Shown here: positions 45,317 through 54,467 of the stretch, one piece after another
Layout of the letters: each line of letters starts with the position of its first letter
Position numbering within the stretch: position 1 is the stretch's first letter
Assembly: GCF_003933735.1 (NCBI RefSeq)
Contig: NZ_RSED01000003.1
Span: 248,001 to 312,000 of the forward strand
DNA: 64,000 nt
Origin: Aquabacterium soli
GTDB taxonomy: Bacteria; Pseudomonadota; Gammaproteobacteria; Burkholderiales; Burkholderiaceae_C
Direction: 5' to 3'
The notes under the pieces: generated by a model
Database searches by the model: none
What the model was told of the DNA's origin: nothing
What the model saw: only the letters and a program-made list of their open reading frames with translations
Program-made: the position numbers and the translations under genes

Positions 45317-47035
45317 CTAGCGGGGCAGGAAAGCCAGCCAGTACAGCAGCAACAGGTTCAGCAGCACGGACACCGCCAGGGCCACCTTCCACAGTGCCTG
45401 GGGATCGCGTGCGATCAAGGGTGTGTTGCCGAGGCTGTTGAGCGGCCGGGAAGCGCCGCGCTCCAGGGCCAGCAGGAACTCCTCGGCCGTTTCAAAACGC
45501 TGGCGAAGGTCGCGGGCCACCGCCTTGAGCACGATGTGGTCGAGCCAGATCGGCACATCCGGCCTGCGGCGCGAAGGGGCCTCCGGATCACGCCGGTAAC
45601 GGGCGGTCTGGTACGGTTCGATCTCACCATAGGGCAGGCGGCCTGTGAGCCACTCGTACAAGGTCACACCCAGCGCAAAGAGGTCGCTCTGGGCATTGGC
45701 CTGCGCCAGTTCCGGGTCGTCCAGCCACTGCTCCGGGTTGATGTAGCTGGGTGTCCCGGCATGCAGCGCGCGCAGGGACCTGGGCTCCTGCCCCGACAGG
45801 GCCACCCCGAGGTCCAGCAGACGCCACACCCCATCTGCACCAAGATGGATGTTGCCGGGCTTCACATCACGGTGGATCACCCCATGCTGGTGCAGGCGCC
45901 CCAAAGCACGGCACAGCGCGCTGGCACCCTCCACCACCTCGGCCACGGTGAAACGCCGCGCGGGCAGCATGTCGTGCAGGGATTGCCCCTCCACCCATTC
46001 GAACAAGGCGTAGAAATGCGTGGGCGCATCCCTCTCCACAGCCCTTACCAGCCCTCGCGCGCCGCGCTCTGTGACCCGGGCACTGAGCCAGGCCTCATGG
46101 GCCAGCATGGCCCGCTCCTCCGGGTCGCCGGCCCTGCCCTCGTGCAGCGTCTTCAATGCCAGCACTGCGCCGTTGCGGCGGTCCTGCACCTTGTAGAGGC
46201 GGTGCACTCCGTTGCTGGCGACATGGTTCAACACCACCAGGTCGTCCAGCACCTCACCATCGTGGAGTCGCTGCGGCACAGGCAACTGGCGACCGCGCCG
46301 CTGCGCGTCGTCCAGCAGGGCGGCGGCCAGGCCGCGCACCCGGATCACCAGGGCGGTCGCGTTGTCGCGTGTGCCTGCGGCCAGCGCCTTGGCCACCAGC
46401 GCCTGGCTGGCCTCCTGCGCGCTGCCCTGGCTGGCCAGTGCCGCGATCTGCGCACGCTTGAGCACCCCGTGCACGCCGTCGCTCGTGAGCACGAAGACAT
46501 CGCCGATCTGCACGTCGCCCTCGCTGTGGTCGACGCGCACGGCATCCTCCATGCCGACGGCACGGGTCAGCCCGTTTTGAAACTCGCCGCCCCCCATGCT
46601 GTGGTCCTGGGTGAGGAGCGCGCAGTCCTGGCCCCTGATCAACCAGGCGCGCGTGTCACCCACGTGGGCCAAGGTGTAGCCATGGCCGCGCAGCACCAGC
46701 GCCGTGAGGGTCGTCATGCCCAGCGGCTGATCCCTGAAAGGCTGGCGGCGGCGGTTCTGGTCGGCCAGCCAACCGTTGCAGGTGCTGATCAGGCGGTCCA
46801 GGGCCACCGAGGTGTCCCAGGTACGGGGGGTGGCGTGGTAGTCGCCCGTCACGGACAGCACGGCGGTCTGGGCGGCCTCCAGGCCACCCCCGCCACTGCT
46901 GACGCCATCGGCCAGCGCCGCGATGAGGCCTTGCGCTTCGTTCTCCGGCTGTGGGCGCACCACTGCCGCGAAATCTTCCAGGCGTTCGCGCGGGCCACGC
47001 TCGCTGGCGTGCCCGATGTCCAGATCAAAACTCAT
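45317..47035 (-). CDS. Fusion of PP2C-type phosphatase and Ser/Thr protein kinase, C-terminal membrane anchor
   Basis: A 572-residue two-domain signalling protein. Residues about 1-235 are a PP2C phosphatase, with metal-binding residues in LADGVSSGG, HVGDTRAWL, LTSDGVHG and GTRDNATAL. Residues about 260-530 are a kinase, with catalytic loop HRDVKPGNIHL, DFG-position DLG (LLDLGVAL) and activation segment GTPSYINPEQWLDD; the lysine is in LALKTL. The glycine loop is degenerate (NHVASNGVHRLYKV). A single helix ends the protein (LAVSVLLNLLLLYWLAF). The ATG at 47035 gives the PP2C start. It lies between narK and the nitrate reductase genes on the opposite strand, which suggests a nitrogen-regulatory role (inference). 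Confidence 0.9.
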   Translation of the reverse strand: MSFDLDIGHASERGPRERLEDFAAVVRPQPENEAQGLIAALADGVSSGGGGLEAAQTAVLSVTGDYHATPRTWDTSVALDRLISTCNGWLADQNRRRQPFRDQPLGMTTLTALVLRGHGYTLAHVGDTRAWLIRGQDCALLTQDHSMGGGEFQNGLTRAVGMEDAVRVDHSEGDVQIGDVFVLTSDGVHGVLKRAQIAALASQGSAQEASQALVAKALAAGTRDNATALVIRVRGLAAALLDDAQRRGRQLPVPQRLHDGEVLDDLVVLNHVASNGVHRLYKVQDRRNGAVLALKTLHEGRAGDPEERAMLAHEAWLSARVTERGARGLVRAVERDAPTHFYALFEWVEGQSLHDMLPARRFTVAEVVEGASALCRALGRLHQHGVIHRDVKPGNIHLGADGVWRLLDLGVALSGQEPRSLRALHAGTPSYINPEQWLDDPELAQANAQSDLFALGVTLYEWLTGRLPYGEIEPYQTARYRRDPEAPSRRRPDVPIWLDHIVLKAVARDLRQRFETAEEFLLALERGASRPLNSLGNTPLIARDPQALWKVALAVSVLLNLLLLYWLAFLPR

Positions 47036-47062
47036 TCTTGTCGAATCCTCAGCGGCTGGAAA

Positions 47063-47079
47063 TGCACAACATGGGTGCA
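47063..47079. promoter_or_regulatory. NtrC-like binding site upstream of nasB
   Basis: TGCACAACATGGGTGCA compares with the NtrC palindrome TGCACCA-N3-TGGTGCA with two mismatches. It is 17 bp, and lies about 95 bases upstream of the sigma-54 promoter, a usual enhancer distance. It is also 27 bases from the kinase start codon on the other strand. Confidence 0.7.
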
Positions 47080-47171
47080 TTTCTCAATGAACAGGCCGGC
47101 ACGGACGCAAGAAGCCTGCCGCTTCCCTCTATGGGCGTGCCTGGCCCCGAAACGGTGCGTGTCCGCAATGC

Positions 47172-47187
47172 TGGCCTCTAACTTGCT
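47172..47187 (+). promoter_or_regulatory. Sigma-54 promoter for the nasB-nasA operon
   Basis: TGGCCTCTAACTTGCT has GG (47173-47174) and GC (47185-47186) 10 bases apart and matches TGGC..-N5-TTGCT. Transcription would begin near 47198, about 38 bases before the ATG. Confidence 0.75.
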
Positions 47188-47235
47188 TCTTGCGCGGTAC
47201 AACGATTTCTATATTCCGCTGACGGAGCCCTGGGC

Positions 47236-48489
47236 ATGAAGAAGATGAAACTGGTGATGGTGGGCAACGGCATGGCCGGCGTCCGCACGCTGGAAGAACT
47301 GTTGAAGGTGGCGCCGGATCTCTACGAGATCACGGTTTTCGGGGCCGAACCGCACCCCAACTACAACCGGATCATGCTCTCGCCCGTGCTGGCGGGCGAG
47401 CAGACGATCGACGAGATCATCCTGAACCCCGTGCAGTGGTACGCCGACCATGGCATCACGCTGCACCTCAACAAGAAGGTGGTCCGCGTGGACCGCACGC
47501 GCCGCGTGGTCGTGGCCGAGGATGGCACCGAGGCCACTTACGACCGGCTGCTGCTGGCCACCGGCTCCAACCCTTTCGTGCTGCCGGTGCCGGGCAAGGA
47601 CCTGGAAGGCGTGATCGCCTACCGGGACATCGCCGACACCAACTACATGATCGAGACCGCCAAGACCCACCGCCACGCGGTGGTGATCGGCGGCGGGCTG
47701 CTGGGCCTGGAGGCCGCCAACGGCCTGGCACAACGCGGCATGAAGGTCACCGTGGTGCACATCGCGCCCTGGTTGCTGGAGCGCCAGCTCGACGAAGTCT
47801 CCGCGCGCCTGCTGCAGCGTTCGCTCGAAGAGCGCGGCCTGGCCTTTCGCATCGGCGCGCAGACGCAAGAGCTGGTCAGCGACGACAAGGGGCGCGTGCG
47901 GGCCGTCCGGTTCAAGAATGGCACCGAGGTGCTGGCCGACCTGGTCGTGATGGCCGCGGGCGTGCGGCCCAACACCACGCTCGCCGAACAGATCGGCCTG
48001 CATTGCAACCGCGGCATCGTGGTCAGCGACACCATGCAAACCGTCACCGACCCGCGCGTGTATGCCGTGGGTGAATGCGCAGCGCACCGCGGCATTGCCT
48101 ATGGCCTGGTGGCGCCCCTGTTCGAGCAGGGCAAGGTCTGCGCGAACCACCTGGCGCTGTTCGGCATCGGCCGCTACACCGGCTCCCAGGTGTCGACCAA
48201 GCTCAAGGTCACCGGCATCAACCTGTTCTCTGCCGGCAATTTCATGGGCGGTGAAGGCACCGAAGAGATCGTGCTGTCCGACCCGTTCGGCGGCGCCTAC
48301 AAGAAGCTGGTGATCCAGGGCGACAAGCTGGTGGGTGCCTGCCTCTACGGTGACACAGCCGATGGCAGCTACTACTTCCAGCTGATCCGCGAAGGCGCCT
48401 GCATCAAGGGACGCCGCAACCGCCTGATGTTCGGCGAAGCACAGCCCGAGGAGGCCTCCGAGGGCGCCACGGCCCTGGCCACGGCTTGA
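47236..48489 (+). CDS. FAD/NAD(P)-dependent reductase, NirB N-terminal type (electron-donor subunit of assimilatory nitrate reductase)
   Basis: A 417-residue flavoprotein with the NirB N-terminal layout: FAD motif GNGMAGVRTLEELL, then YNRIMLSPVLAG, the NAD(P) motif VVIGGGLLGLEAANGLA and FAD-binding VYAVGECAAHRG. It ends shortly after KGRRNRLMFG, before the [2Fe-2S] and siroheme sulfite/nitrite reductase parts of a full NirB. It is therefore not a nitrite reductase and probably passes NAD(P)H electrons to the nitrate reductase next door, as NasB-type subunits do. GGAG ribosome site 8 bases upstream; nasA follows 8 bp after its stop. Confidence 0.88.
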   Translation: MKKMKLVMVGNGMAGVRTLEELLKVAPDLYEITVFGAEPHPNYNRIMLSPVLAGEQTIDEIILNPVQWYADHGITLHLNKKVVRVDRTRRVVVAEDGTEATYDRLLLATGSNPFVLPVPGKDLEGVIAYRDIADTNYMIETAKTHRHAVVIGGGLLGLEAANGLAQRGMKVTVVHIAPWLLERQLDEVSARLLQRSLEERGLAFRIGAQTQELVSDDKGRVRAVRFKNGTEVLADLVVMAAGVRPNTTLAEQIGLHCNRGIVVSDTMQTVTDPRVYAVGECAAHRGIAYGLVAPLFEQGKVCANHLALFGIGRYTGSQVSTKLKVTGINLFSAGNFMGGEGTEEIVLSDPFGGAYKKLVIQGDKLVGACLYGDTADGSYYFQLIREGACIKGRRNRLMFGEAQPEEASEGATALATA

Positions 48490-48497
48490 GGGTCGCC

Positions 48498-51335
48498 ATG
48501 AGCACCACCATTCCCATCGTGACAGCGGGCACGAAGACGACCCGCGCCACCTGCCCCTACTGCGGCACAGGCTGCGGCGTGCTGATCGAAACCACCGCCG
48601 GACGCATCACCCATGTCCAGGGTGACCCAGACCACCCGGCCAATTTCGGCCGGCTGTGCACCAAGGGCAGCACCCTGCACCTCACGGCAGCCACCAGCGT
48701 GCAGGAGCAGACGCGGCTGTTGACGCCCCAGCGACGCCGTGCGCGCGGCGACACGCCCGCGCCCATCGGCTGGGACGAAGCCCTGGACGATGCCGCAGAC
48801 CAGCTTGCCGACATCATCCGGCGCCATGGTCCGCAGGCGGTCGGCTTTTATGGCTCGGGGCAGCTGCTCACCGAGGACTACTATGTGCTCAACAAGCTCG
48901 TGAAGGGCCTGGTGGGCACCAACAACCTGGACACCAACTCGCGCCTGTGCATGAGCAGTGCCGTGGCGGGCTACAAGGCCACGCTGGGCGTGGATGCCCC
49001 ACCGGCCTGCTACGACGATTTCAAGCACGCACAGACCCTGTTCATCGTCGGTGCCAACACGGCTTACGCCCACCCCATTCTGTTCCGCCGCATCGAAGAC
49101 GCGCGCCAGGCCAACCCGGCGATGAAGCTGATCGTGGCCGATCCACGCAAGACCGAGACGGCCGAGATGGCCGACCTGTTCCTGCCGATCCGGCCGGGCA
49201 CCGACGTGGCCCTGTTCCACGGCATGCTGCACGTGATGCTGGCCGAAGGCCTGGTCGACATGGACTACATCGCGCAGCACACGCAGGGCTTCGAGGCGCT
49301 GCGCGGGCTGGTGGCCGATTTCACGCCGGCCAGCGTGGCGGCCATCTGCGGCATCCCCCAGGCGGATCTGGTGCAGGCGGCCCATTGGTTCGGCGGGCAC
49401 ACACCCACGCTGTCGCTCTACTGCCAGGGGCTGAACCAGAGCACGCGCGGCACCGACAAGAACGCCACGCTGATCAACCTGCACCTGGCCACCGGCCAGA
49501 TCGGCAAGCCCGGGGCAGGCCCCTTCTCGCTGACGGGCCAGCCCAATGCCATGGGTGGCCGCGAAGTGGGCGGCATGGCCAATCTGCTGAGCGCGCACCG
49601 CGATCTCGGCAATGCCGAACACCGTGCCGAAGTGGCGAAACTGTGGGGCGTGCCAGACGTGCCCGCCCAGCCTGGCAAGACGGCGGTGGAGATGTTCGAG
49701 GCCGCCGCGCGCGGTGAGATCAAGGCCCTGTGGATCGCCTGCACCAACCCTGCCCAATCGCTGCCGGACCAGGCCACCGTGCGCAAGGCGCTGGAGACGG
49801 CCGAGCTGGTGGTGGTGCAGGAAGCCTTCGCCACCACCGCCACCTGCGCCTATGCCGACCTCCTGCTGCCCGCCACCACCTGGGGCGAAAAGGACGGCAC
49901 CGTGACCAACAGCGAGCGGCGCATCAGCCGTGTTCGCAGCGCCATCCCGGCCCCGGGGCAGGCCAGGCATGACTGGTCCATCTTCGCCGACCTGGGCCGG
50001 CGCCTGGAGCAACGCCTGCCCGAACGCCAGGCCGGTTGGCGCCATGGCATGGACACGCTGTTCCCCTACGACAGCCCCGAGTCGGTGTGGAACGAGCACC
50101 GTGAATCCACACGCGGACGCGACCTGGACATCACCGGTCTGAGCTACGAGATCCTCGAAACCCAGGGACCACAGCAATGGCCGATGCCGCAAGGCCATGC
50201 GCAAGGCCGCGCGCGCCTCTACGAAGACGGCGTCTTCCCCACGCCCGACGGGCGCGCGCGCTTTTCCGCCGTGCCTTACGAAGCCGTGGCCGAACCCTGC
50301 GATGAGCACCACCCCTTCGCGCTCAACACTGGTCGGCTGCGTGACCAATGGCACGGCATGAGCCGCACCGGCACGCTGGGCCGCCTGTTCGGCCATGTCA
50401 GCGAGCCCAGCATCGACCTGAACCCGGTTGACATGAAGCGCCTGGGCCTGGGCGCGGGTGATCTGGTGCGTGTGACCTCCCGCCGGGGCGCCGTGGTGCT
50501 GCCCGCCCAGCCCAGCGACGCGGTCTCGCCGATGCAATCCTTCATCGCCATGCATTGGGGTGAGGAGTACCTCAGTGGCCGAGATGCCCAGGGCCGCCTG
50601 ATGACCGGCGTGAACGCCTTGACGGTGCCGGCGTTCTGCCCCAAGTCCAAGCAGCCCGAGCTCAAGAATGCCGCCGTGGGCATCGAAGCCGTGCAGTTGC
50701 CCTGGCGCCTGCTGGGGGTGGCCTGGATGTCCGAAGACCGCGCCCTGGCTGTGCGCGAGGCCGTCAAGCCGCTGATGGGCCACTTCTCGTTCGCCAGTTG
50801 CGTGCCCTTCGGCCGCGAACCCCATGAGCGAGGCATGGTCGGCGTGCTGTTCCGCGCGGCCGCCCCAGAGCCGGCCAGCGACGCGGTGCTGCGCCAACTC
50901 GAAGAACTGCTGAGTGTCGACGGCCCGGACGTGCTGCGCTACCACGACCGTCACCAGGGCCAGCACCGCGCCATGCGCCTGCGCAGGTCCGATGAAGGCC
51001 TCAAGCTGGAAGCTTTCCTGCTGGCAGGCGACGTGAGCGCCGAGGCCTGGGTGAGGCCACTGCTGCAGGAGGAACTGGTGGCCGATGCCTATGGCCGCGC
51101 CCTGCTGTCGCCGGGAGCCAAGCCGCCCGTGGCCGTGCAGAGCAAGGGCCGCCAGGTGTGCACCTGCTTCAACGTGACCGAGCCTGCCATCGTCGAGACC
51201 CTGGGCACCTGTGCCGGCAGCGCCGACGAACGCCTGGCGCAGTTGCAGGGCCAGCTCAAGTGCGGCACCAACTGCGGATCCTGTGTGCCGGAGCTGCGCA
51301 AGCTGATCAAGCTGCACCCCGTCGCCATGGCCTGA
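48498..51335 (+). CDS. nasA: Assimilatory nitrate reductase catalytic subunit with C-terminal [2Fe-2S] domain
   Basis: A 945-residue cytoplasmic molybdoenzyme that reduces nitrate to nitrite. The N-terminal [4Fe-4S] cysteines are Cys19, Cys22, Cys26 and Cys54 (CPYCGTGC, RLCTKG). Mo-bisMGD domains follow, with SNRLCMSS-type motif NSRLCMSSAVAGYKATLG, and SLPDQATVRKAL. The molybdopterin-dinucleotide domain includes NTGRLRDQWHGMSRTG. The C-terminus is a BFD-like domain with VCTCFNV and KCGTNCGSCVPEL, a second FeS cluster. ATG 48498 has GAGGG 5 bases upstream. Electrons probably come from the preceding flavoprotein; MogA in this window serves its cofactor. Confidence 0.95.
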   Translation: MSTTIPIVTAGTKTTRATCPYCGTGCGVLIETTAGRITHVQGDPDHPANFGRLCTKGSTLHLTAATSVQEQTRLLTPQRRRARGDTPAPIGWDEALDDAADQLADIIRRHGPQAVGFYGSGQLLTEDYYVLNKLVKGLVGTNNLDTNSRLCMSSAVAGYKATLGVDAPPACYDDFKHAQTLFIVGANTAYAHPILFRRIEDARQANPAMKLIVADPRKTETAEMADLFLPIRPGTDVALFHGMLHVMLAEGLVDMDYIAQHTQGFEALRGLVADFTPASVAAICGIPQADLVQAAHWFGGHTPTLSLYCQGLNQSTRGTDKNATLINLHLATGQIGKPGAGPFSLTGQPNAMGGREVGGMANLLSAHRDLGNAEHRAEVAKLWGVPDVPAQPGKTAVEMFEAAARGEIKALWIACTNPAQSLPDQATVRKALETAELVVVQEAFATTATCAYADLLLPATTWGEKDGTVTNSERRISRVRSAIPAPGQARHDWSIFADLGRRLEQRLPERQAGWRHGMDTLFPYDSPESVWNEHRESTRGRDLDITGLSYEILETQGPQQWPMPQGHAQGRARLYEDGVFPTPDGRARFSAVPYEAVAEPCDEHHPFALNTGRLRDQWHGMSRTGTLGRLFGHVSEPSIDLNPVDMKRLGLGAGDLVRVTSRRGAVVLPAQPSDAVSPMQSFIAMHWGEEYLSGRDAQGRLMTGVNALTVPAFCPKSKQPELKNAAVGIEAVQLPWRLLGVAWMSEDRALAVREAVKPLMGHFSFASCVPFGREPHERGMVGVLFRAAAPEPASDAVLRQLEELLSVDGPDVLRYHDRHQGQHRAMRLRRSDEGLKLEAFLLAGDVSAEAWVRPLLQEELVADAYGRALLSPGAKPPVAVQSKGRQVCTCFNVTEPAIVETLGTCAGSADERLAQLQGQLKCGTNCGSCVPELRKLIKLHPVAMA

Positions 51336-51369
51336 ACCAGGCCATGGCCGGGGCTGCGACAATGCCGGC

Positions 51370-52317
51370 ATGAGCATCGCTGCCTACATCAAGGTGATCG
51401 GTCGGGGCAAGGACGGCGCCCGGCCCCTGGACACCGACCAGGCCCGGGACCTGCTGAACCAGGTCCTGGACGGCCACGTGACCGACCTGGAGGTCGGCGC
51501 CTTCGCGCTGGCCATGCGCATCAAGGGTGAAACCGTGCAAGAGCTGGATGGCTTCGTGCAATCCACCCTCGCCCACTGCCTGCCCCTGCCCACACCGCCA
51601 GCGGGTGGGGTGGTCGTGCTGCCCTCGTACAACGGGGCGCGCAAGCTGCCCAACCTGACCGCGTTGCTGGCCTGCGAGCTGGCGCGAACCGGCACGGCCG
51701 TGCTGGTGCATGGCCCGTTGAAAGACCCGACCCGCGTGACCACCGCGGAGGTCTTCCAGGCCCTGGGCCTGCCGCTCGCGTCCACCGCCGAAGAGGTGGA
51801 CCAGGCCTGGCAGGCACGGCGCCCCGCCTTCATCGACATCGCCACCCTGAGCCCCTCGCTGGCCCGCCTGCTGGAGGTGCGCTGGACCATCGGCCTGCGC
51901 AACCCCGGCCACACCATCGCCAAGCTGCTGGCGCCCTGGCCTGCCGAAGTGCCCAGCGTGCGCGTGGTCAACCACACACACCCTGAATACGCCCATTCGC
52001 TCACGGGCTACCTGGGCCATACCGGCGCCACGGCCCTGCTGATGCGGGGCACCGAGGGCGAGCCCGTGGCCGATGCCCGCCGCCAACCGCGCTTCGAAGT
52101 CTTCATCAAGGGGCAGCGCGATGCCGACCTGAGCCGGGCACCGCTTGAAGGCGTGCTGACCGAGTTGCCCGCCTTGCCCGAATCCCGCGATGCCGCGCAC
52201 ACGGCGGCCTACATCCAGGCGGTGCTCAAGGGTGACACGCCCTTGCCCGCGTCCATCGCAGCCCAGGCTGACTGCCTGCGCAAGGCCTTGCTGAAGGCGG
52301 GTGCCGACACGGCTTGA
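51370..52317 (+). CDS. ybiB: DNA-binding protein YbiB (glycosyltransferase-3 fold)
   Basis: YbiB is related to anthranilate phosphoribosyltransferase (TrpD2 family) but lacks that activity and binds nucleic acid. The 315-residue product has AAYIKVIGRGKDGARPLD at the start, the helical GT3 N-terminal domain (LEVGAFALAMRIKGET), and a C-terminal domain with PSYNGARKLPNLTALLA and LRNPGHTIAKLLAPW. It begins 34 bases after nasA, as ybiB does in many Burkholderiales nitrate clusters, so it is probably in the same transcript, with no obvious role in nitrate reduction. Confidence 0.88.
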   Translation: MSIAAYIKVIGRGKDGARPLDTDQARDLLNQVLDGHVTDLEVGAFALAMRIKGETVQELDGFVQSTLAHCLPLPTPPAGGVVVLPSYNGARKLPNLTALLACELARTGTAVLVHGPLKDPTRVTTAEVFQALGLPLASTAEEVDQAWQARRPAFIDIATLSPSLARLLEVRWTIGLRNPGHTIAKLLAPWPAEVPSVRVVNHTHPEYAHSLTGYLGHTGATALLMRGTEGEPVADARRQPRFEVFIKGQRDADLSRAPLEGVLTELPALPESRDAAHTAAYIQAVLKGDTPLPASIAAQADCLRKALLKAGADTA

Positions 52318-52323
52318 TGCGCC

Positions 52324-53364
52324 TCAGGGCGTGGCCCGCGTTGGATCAGCCTTTGAGGGGGCCCTGGCCGCCCTGGTCAGGATCACGATGCCGCCCAGGA
52401 TGGCGGCAGTGCCCAGCATCAGCCGCCCCGTGACCGGCTCACACAGCCACCAGGCGGCCATCCAGATCGTGGACAACGGCCCGACCATGCCCACCTGGGC
52501 AGCCAACGAGGCACCCAGCAACTGCACACCCCGCATCACCAGCCACACCGGCAGCACCGTGCAGGCCACGGCATTCAGGACCGACAGCGCATAGGCCTGC
52601 CAAGGCAGCGCCGAGATCCCGCCCAGACGGCCATCGGTCCACCATGCAACCAGCCCCCATTGCAACAGGCACAGCACACAGGCCACACAGGAGGCATGCC
52701 CCACCAGGCGCAGCGAGCCCAGTGTCTGCACCAACTGGCCGCTGCCCATCAGGTAAATGGCGTAGCTGAGCGCACTGCCGAAGACCAGCACCGAGCCCAG
52801 CGTCACCGCCCGCATGGCCTCGGCGCCGCCCACCGCGCCCGCCTGGCTGGACAGCAGCTGGGCCGCATCCCAATCGTGCAGCCAGACCACGGCCACGCCC
52901 GCGTAGGCCAGGCCCACGGCCAGGATCTGCGCCGGGCTGACACGCTGGCGGTACCACAGCGCCGACAGGAGCAGCACCAGGGTGGGGTTCAGGTAGAGGA
53001 TCGCCCTTTCCAGGCTGGCGCTGATGTACTGCAGGCCCAGGAAATCCAGCGTGCTGGCCAGGTAGTAGCCCATGAAGCCCAGGCCGGCCACCTGCCACCA
53101 TCCGCGCGCGCCCAGCGGCCTGGGAGAGCGCCCATCAGGCGCGGCCACGCGCCCCGACCACCAGGCCATGCACAGGAACAAGGGAAAGGCCATGGCCATG
53201 CGCAGCCCCACGGCAGAGACCGCGTCGGCGCCCAGCTTGTACATGAGCTTGGCCACGATGGCCTTGCCCGAGAACGCGATGGCCCCGAGGGCCGCCATCA
53301 TCACGCCCTGCCCCACCGGGCCCAGGCCCGACGGCGACCACCGCCGGCCGAAAAATGCTTGCAT
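52324..53364 (-). CDS. DMT superfamily permease (EamA family)
   Basis: A 346-residue inner-membrane protein with ten hydrophobic segments arranged as two EamA repeats. The first repeat includes AIAFSGKAIVAKLMYKLGAD and DFLGLQYISASLERAILYLNP (the conserved S/T-LE-R-A region); the second includes GSALSYAIYLMGSGQL and the C-terminal WMAAWWLCEPVTGRLMLG. Such proteins export amino acids, nucleobases or other metabolites; nothing points to a particular substrate. ATG 53364 is chosen over a longer in-frame start because the extra 52 residues are unlike the family. Convergent with ybiB. Confidence 0.86.
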   Translation of the reverse strand: MQAFFGRRWSPSGLGPVGQGVMMAALGAIAFSGKAIVAKLMYKLGADAVSAVGLRMAMAFPLFLCMAWWSGRVAAPDGRSPRPLGARGWWQVAGLGFMGYYLASTLDFLGLQYISASLERAILYLNPTLVLLLSALWYRQRVSPAQILAVGLAYAGVAVVWLHDWDAAQLLSSQAGAVGGAEAMRAVTLGSVLVFGSALSYAIYLMGSGQLVQTLGSLRLVGHASCVACVLCLLQWGLVAWWTDGRLGGISALPWQAYALSVLNAVACTVLPVWLVMRGVQLLGASLAAQVGMVGPLSTIWMAAWWLCEPVTGRLMLGTAAILGGIVILTRAARAPSKADPTRATP

Positions 53365-53518
53365 GCCCAGAGCGTAGCGGACACCGGCCCGTTTCGCGGC
53401 CCCAGGGGCATGCGGGCGGTCGAATCTCACGAGATCAGGGCAAGCGGCTGGCGCCAGTTCCACCCATCGGATCAGCACAGCCGTCAACACAACGTCATGG
53501 TGGCGTCGCAATTCCGTC

Positions 53519-54439
53519 ATGGGCGACGACCATCATGCAGGCATGCGCCCATGGTCCACCTCTCCGCTGATGCGGGCCTTCAGGTCCGCCACGCCCACCA
53601 GCCTGGGAGCACCCTGGCATGCTGGCCCGCCGCTCGATGGCGCAGCGCACGACGATGACCATGCCGGGGCCCCACGGGCACGCCAGGTGCGCACGGTGTG
53701 GATCTCGGATGTCCACCTGGGCACGCCCGGCTGCCAGGCCCGTGCGCTGCTCGATTTCCTCAAGCACGTGGAGTGCGACACCCTCTACCTGGTCGGCGAC
53801 ATCATCGACGGCTGGCAGCTACGCCGCACCTGGTACTGGCCACAGACGCACAACGACGTGGTGCAGAAGCTGCTGCGCAAGGCCCGCAAGGGCACCCGCG
53901 TGATCTTCATCCCCGGCAACCACGACGAGTTCGGCCGCAAGTACCTGGACCACAACTTCGGCGGCATCGAGGTGGCCGAAGAGTGGCTGCACACCACCGC
54001 CGATGGCCGCCTGCTGTGGGTCACGCATGGCGATCTGTACGACGGCGTGATCCAGTGCGCGCGCTGGCTGGCCTATGTGGGTGATTCGGCCTACGAGTTC
54101 GTGCTGCGCCTGAACCGGCACCTCAACTCCTGGCGGGCACGGATGGGCCTGCCCTACTGGTCGCTCTCACGCTACCTCAAGCTCAAGGTCAAGCGCGCCG
54201 TGAGCTACGTCAACGACTTCGAGGAAGCCCTGGCCCGGGAGACCCGCAAGCGAGGCGCGCAGGGCGTGGTGTGCGGGCACATCCACCATGCCGAGATGCG
54301 CGACATCGGCGGCGTCCTTTATTGCAATGACGGCGATTGGGTCGAGAGCCTCACGGCCCTGGTGGAACACGCCGACGGCCGTCTGGAGATCCTGGACTGG
54401 GCGGCCGAGATGGCCAGGGTGGGCACTGCGGCACAATAG
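53519..54439 (+). CDS. LpxH-like metallophosphoesterase (UDP-2,3-diacylglucosamine diphosphatase family)
   Basis: A calcineurin-like phosphoesterase. The metal motifs appear in order: VWISDVHLGTPGC (about 59-71), LVGDIIDGWQ, IPGNHDEFGRK, THGDLYDGV and GHIHHAEM. The family removes UMP-linked groups from UDP-2,3-diacylglucosamine in lipid A synthesis or is related to that enzyme. The first 50 residues have an atypical sequence, so the true start could be an internal in-frame ATG (53543 or 53573); 53519 is the longest form. The DUF2322 gene starts 28 bp downstream. Confidence 0.85.
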   Translation: MGDDHHAGMRPWSTSPLMRAFRSATPTSLGAPWHAGPPLDGAAHDDDHAGAPRARQVRTVWISDVHLGTPGCQARALLDFLKHVECDTLYLVGDIIDGWQLRRTWYWPQTHNDVVQKLLRKARKGTRVIFIPGNHDEFGRKYLDHNFGGIEVAEEWLHTTADGRLLWVTHGDLYDGVIQCARWLAYVGDSAYEFVLRLNRHLNSWRARMGLPYWSLSRYLKLKVKRAVSYVNDFEEALARETRKRGAQGVVCGHIHHAEMRDIGGVLYCNDGDWVESLTALVEHADGRLEILDWAAEMARVGTAAQ

Positions 54440-54467
54440 GATTTTTAAAGCCTCAGATGCCTGCCTC

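Noticed and set aside
48372-51377. A 1001-codon minus-strand frame antisense to the nitrate reductase gene
   Set aside because: The plus strand carries the full set of Fe-S and Mo motifs. The antisense protein is low in structure, rich in His and Gln, and matches nothing.
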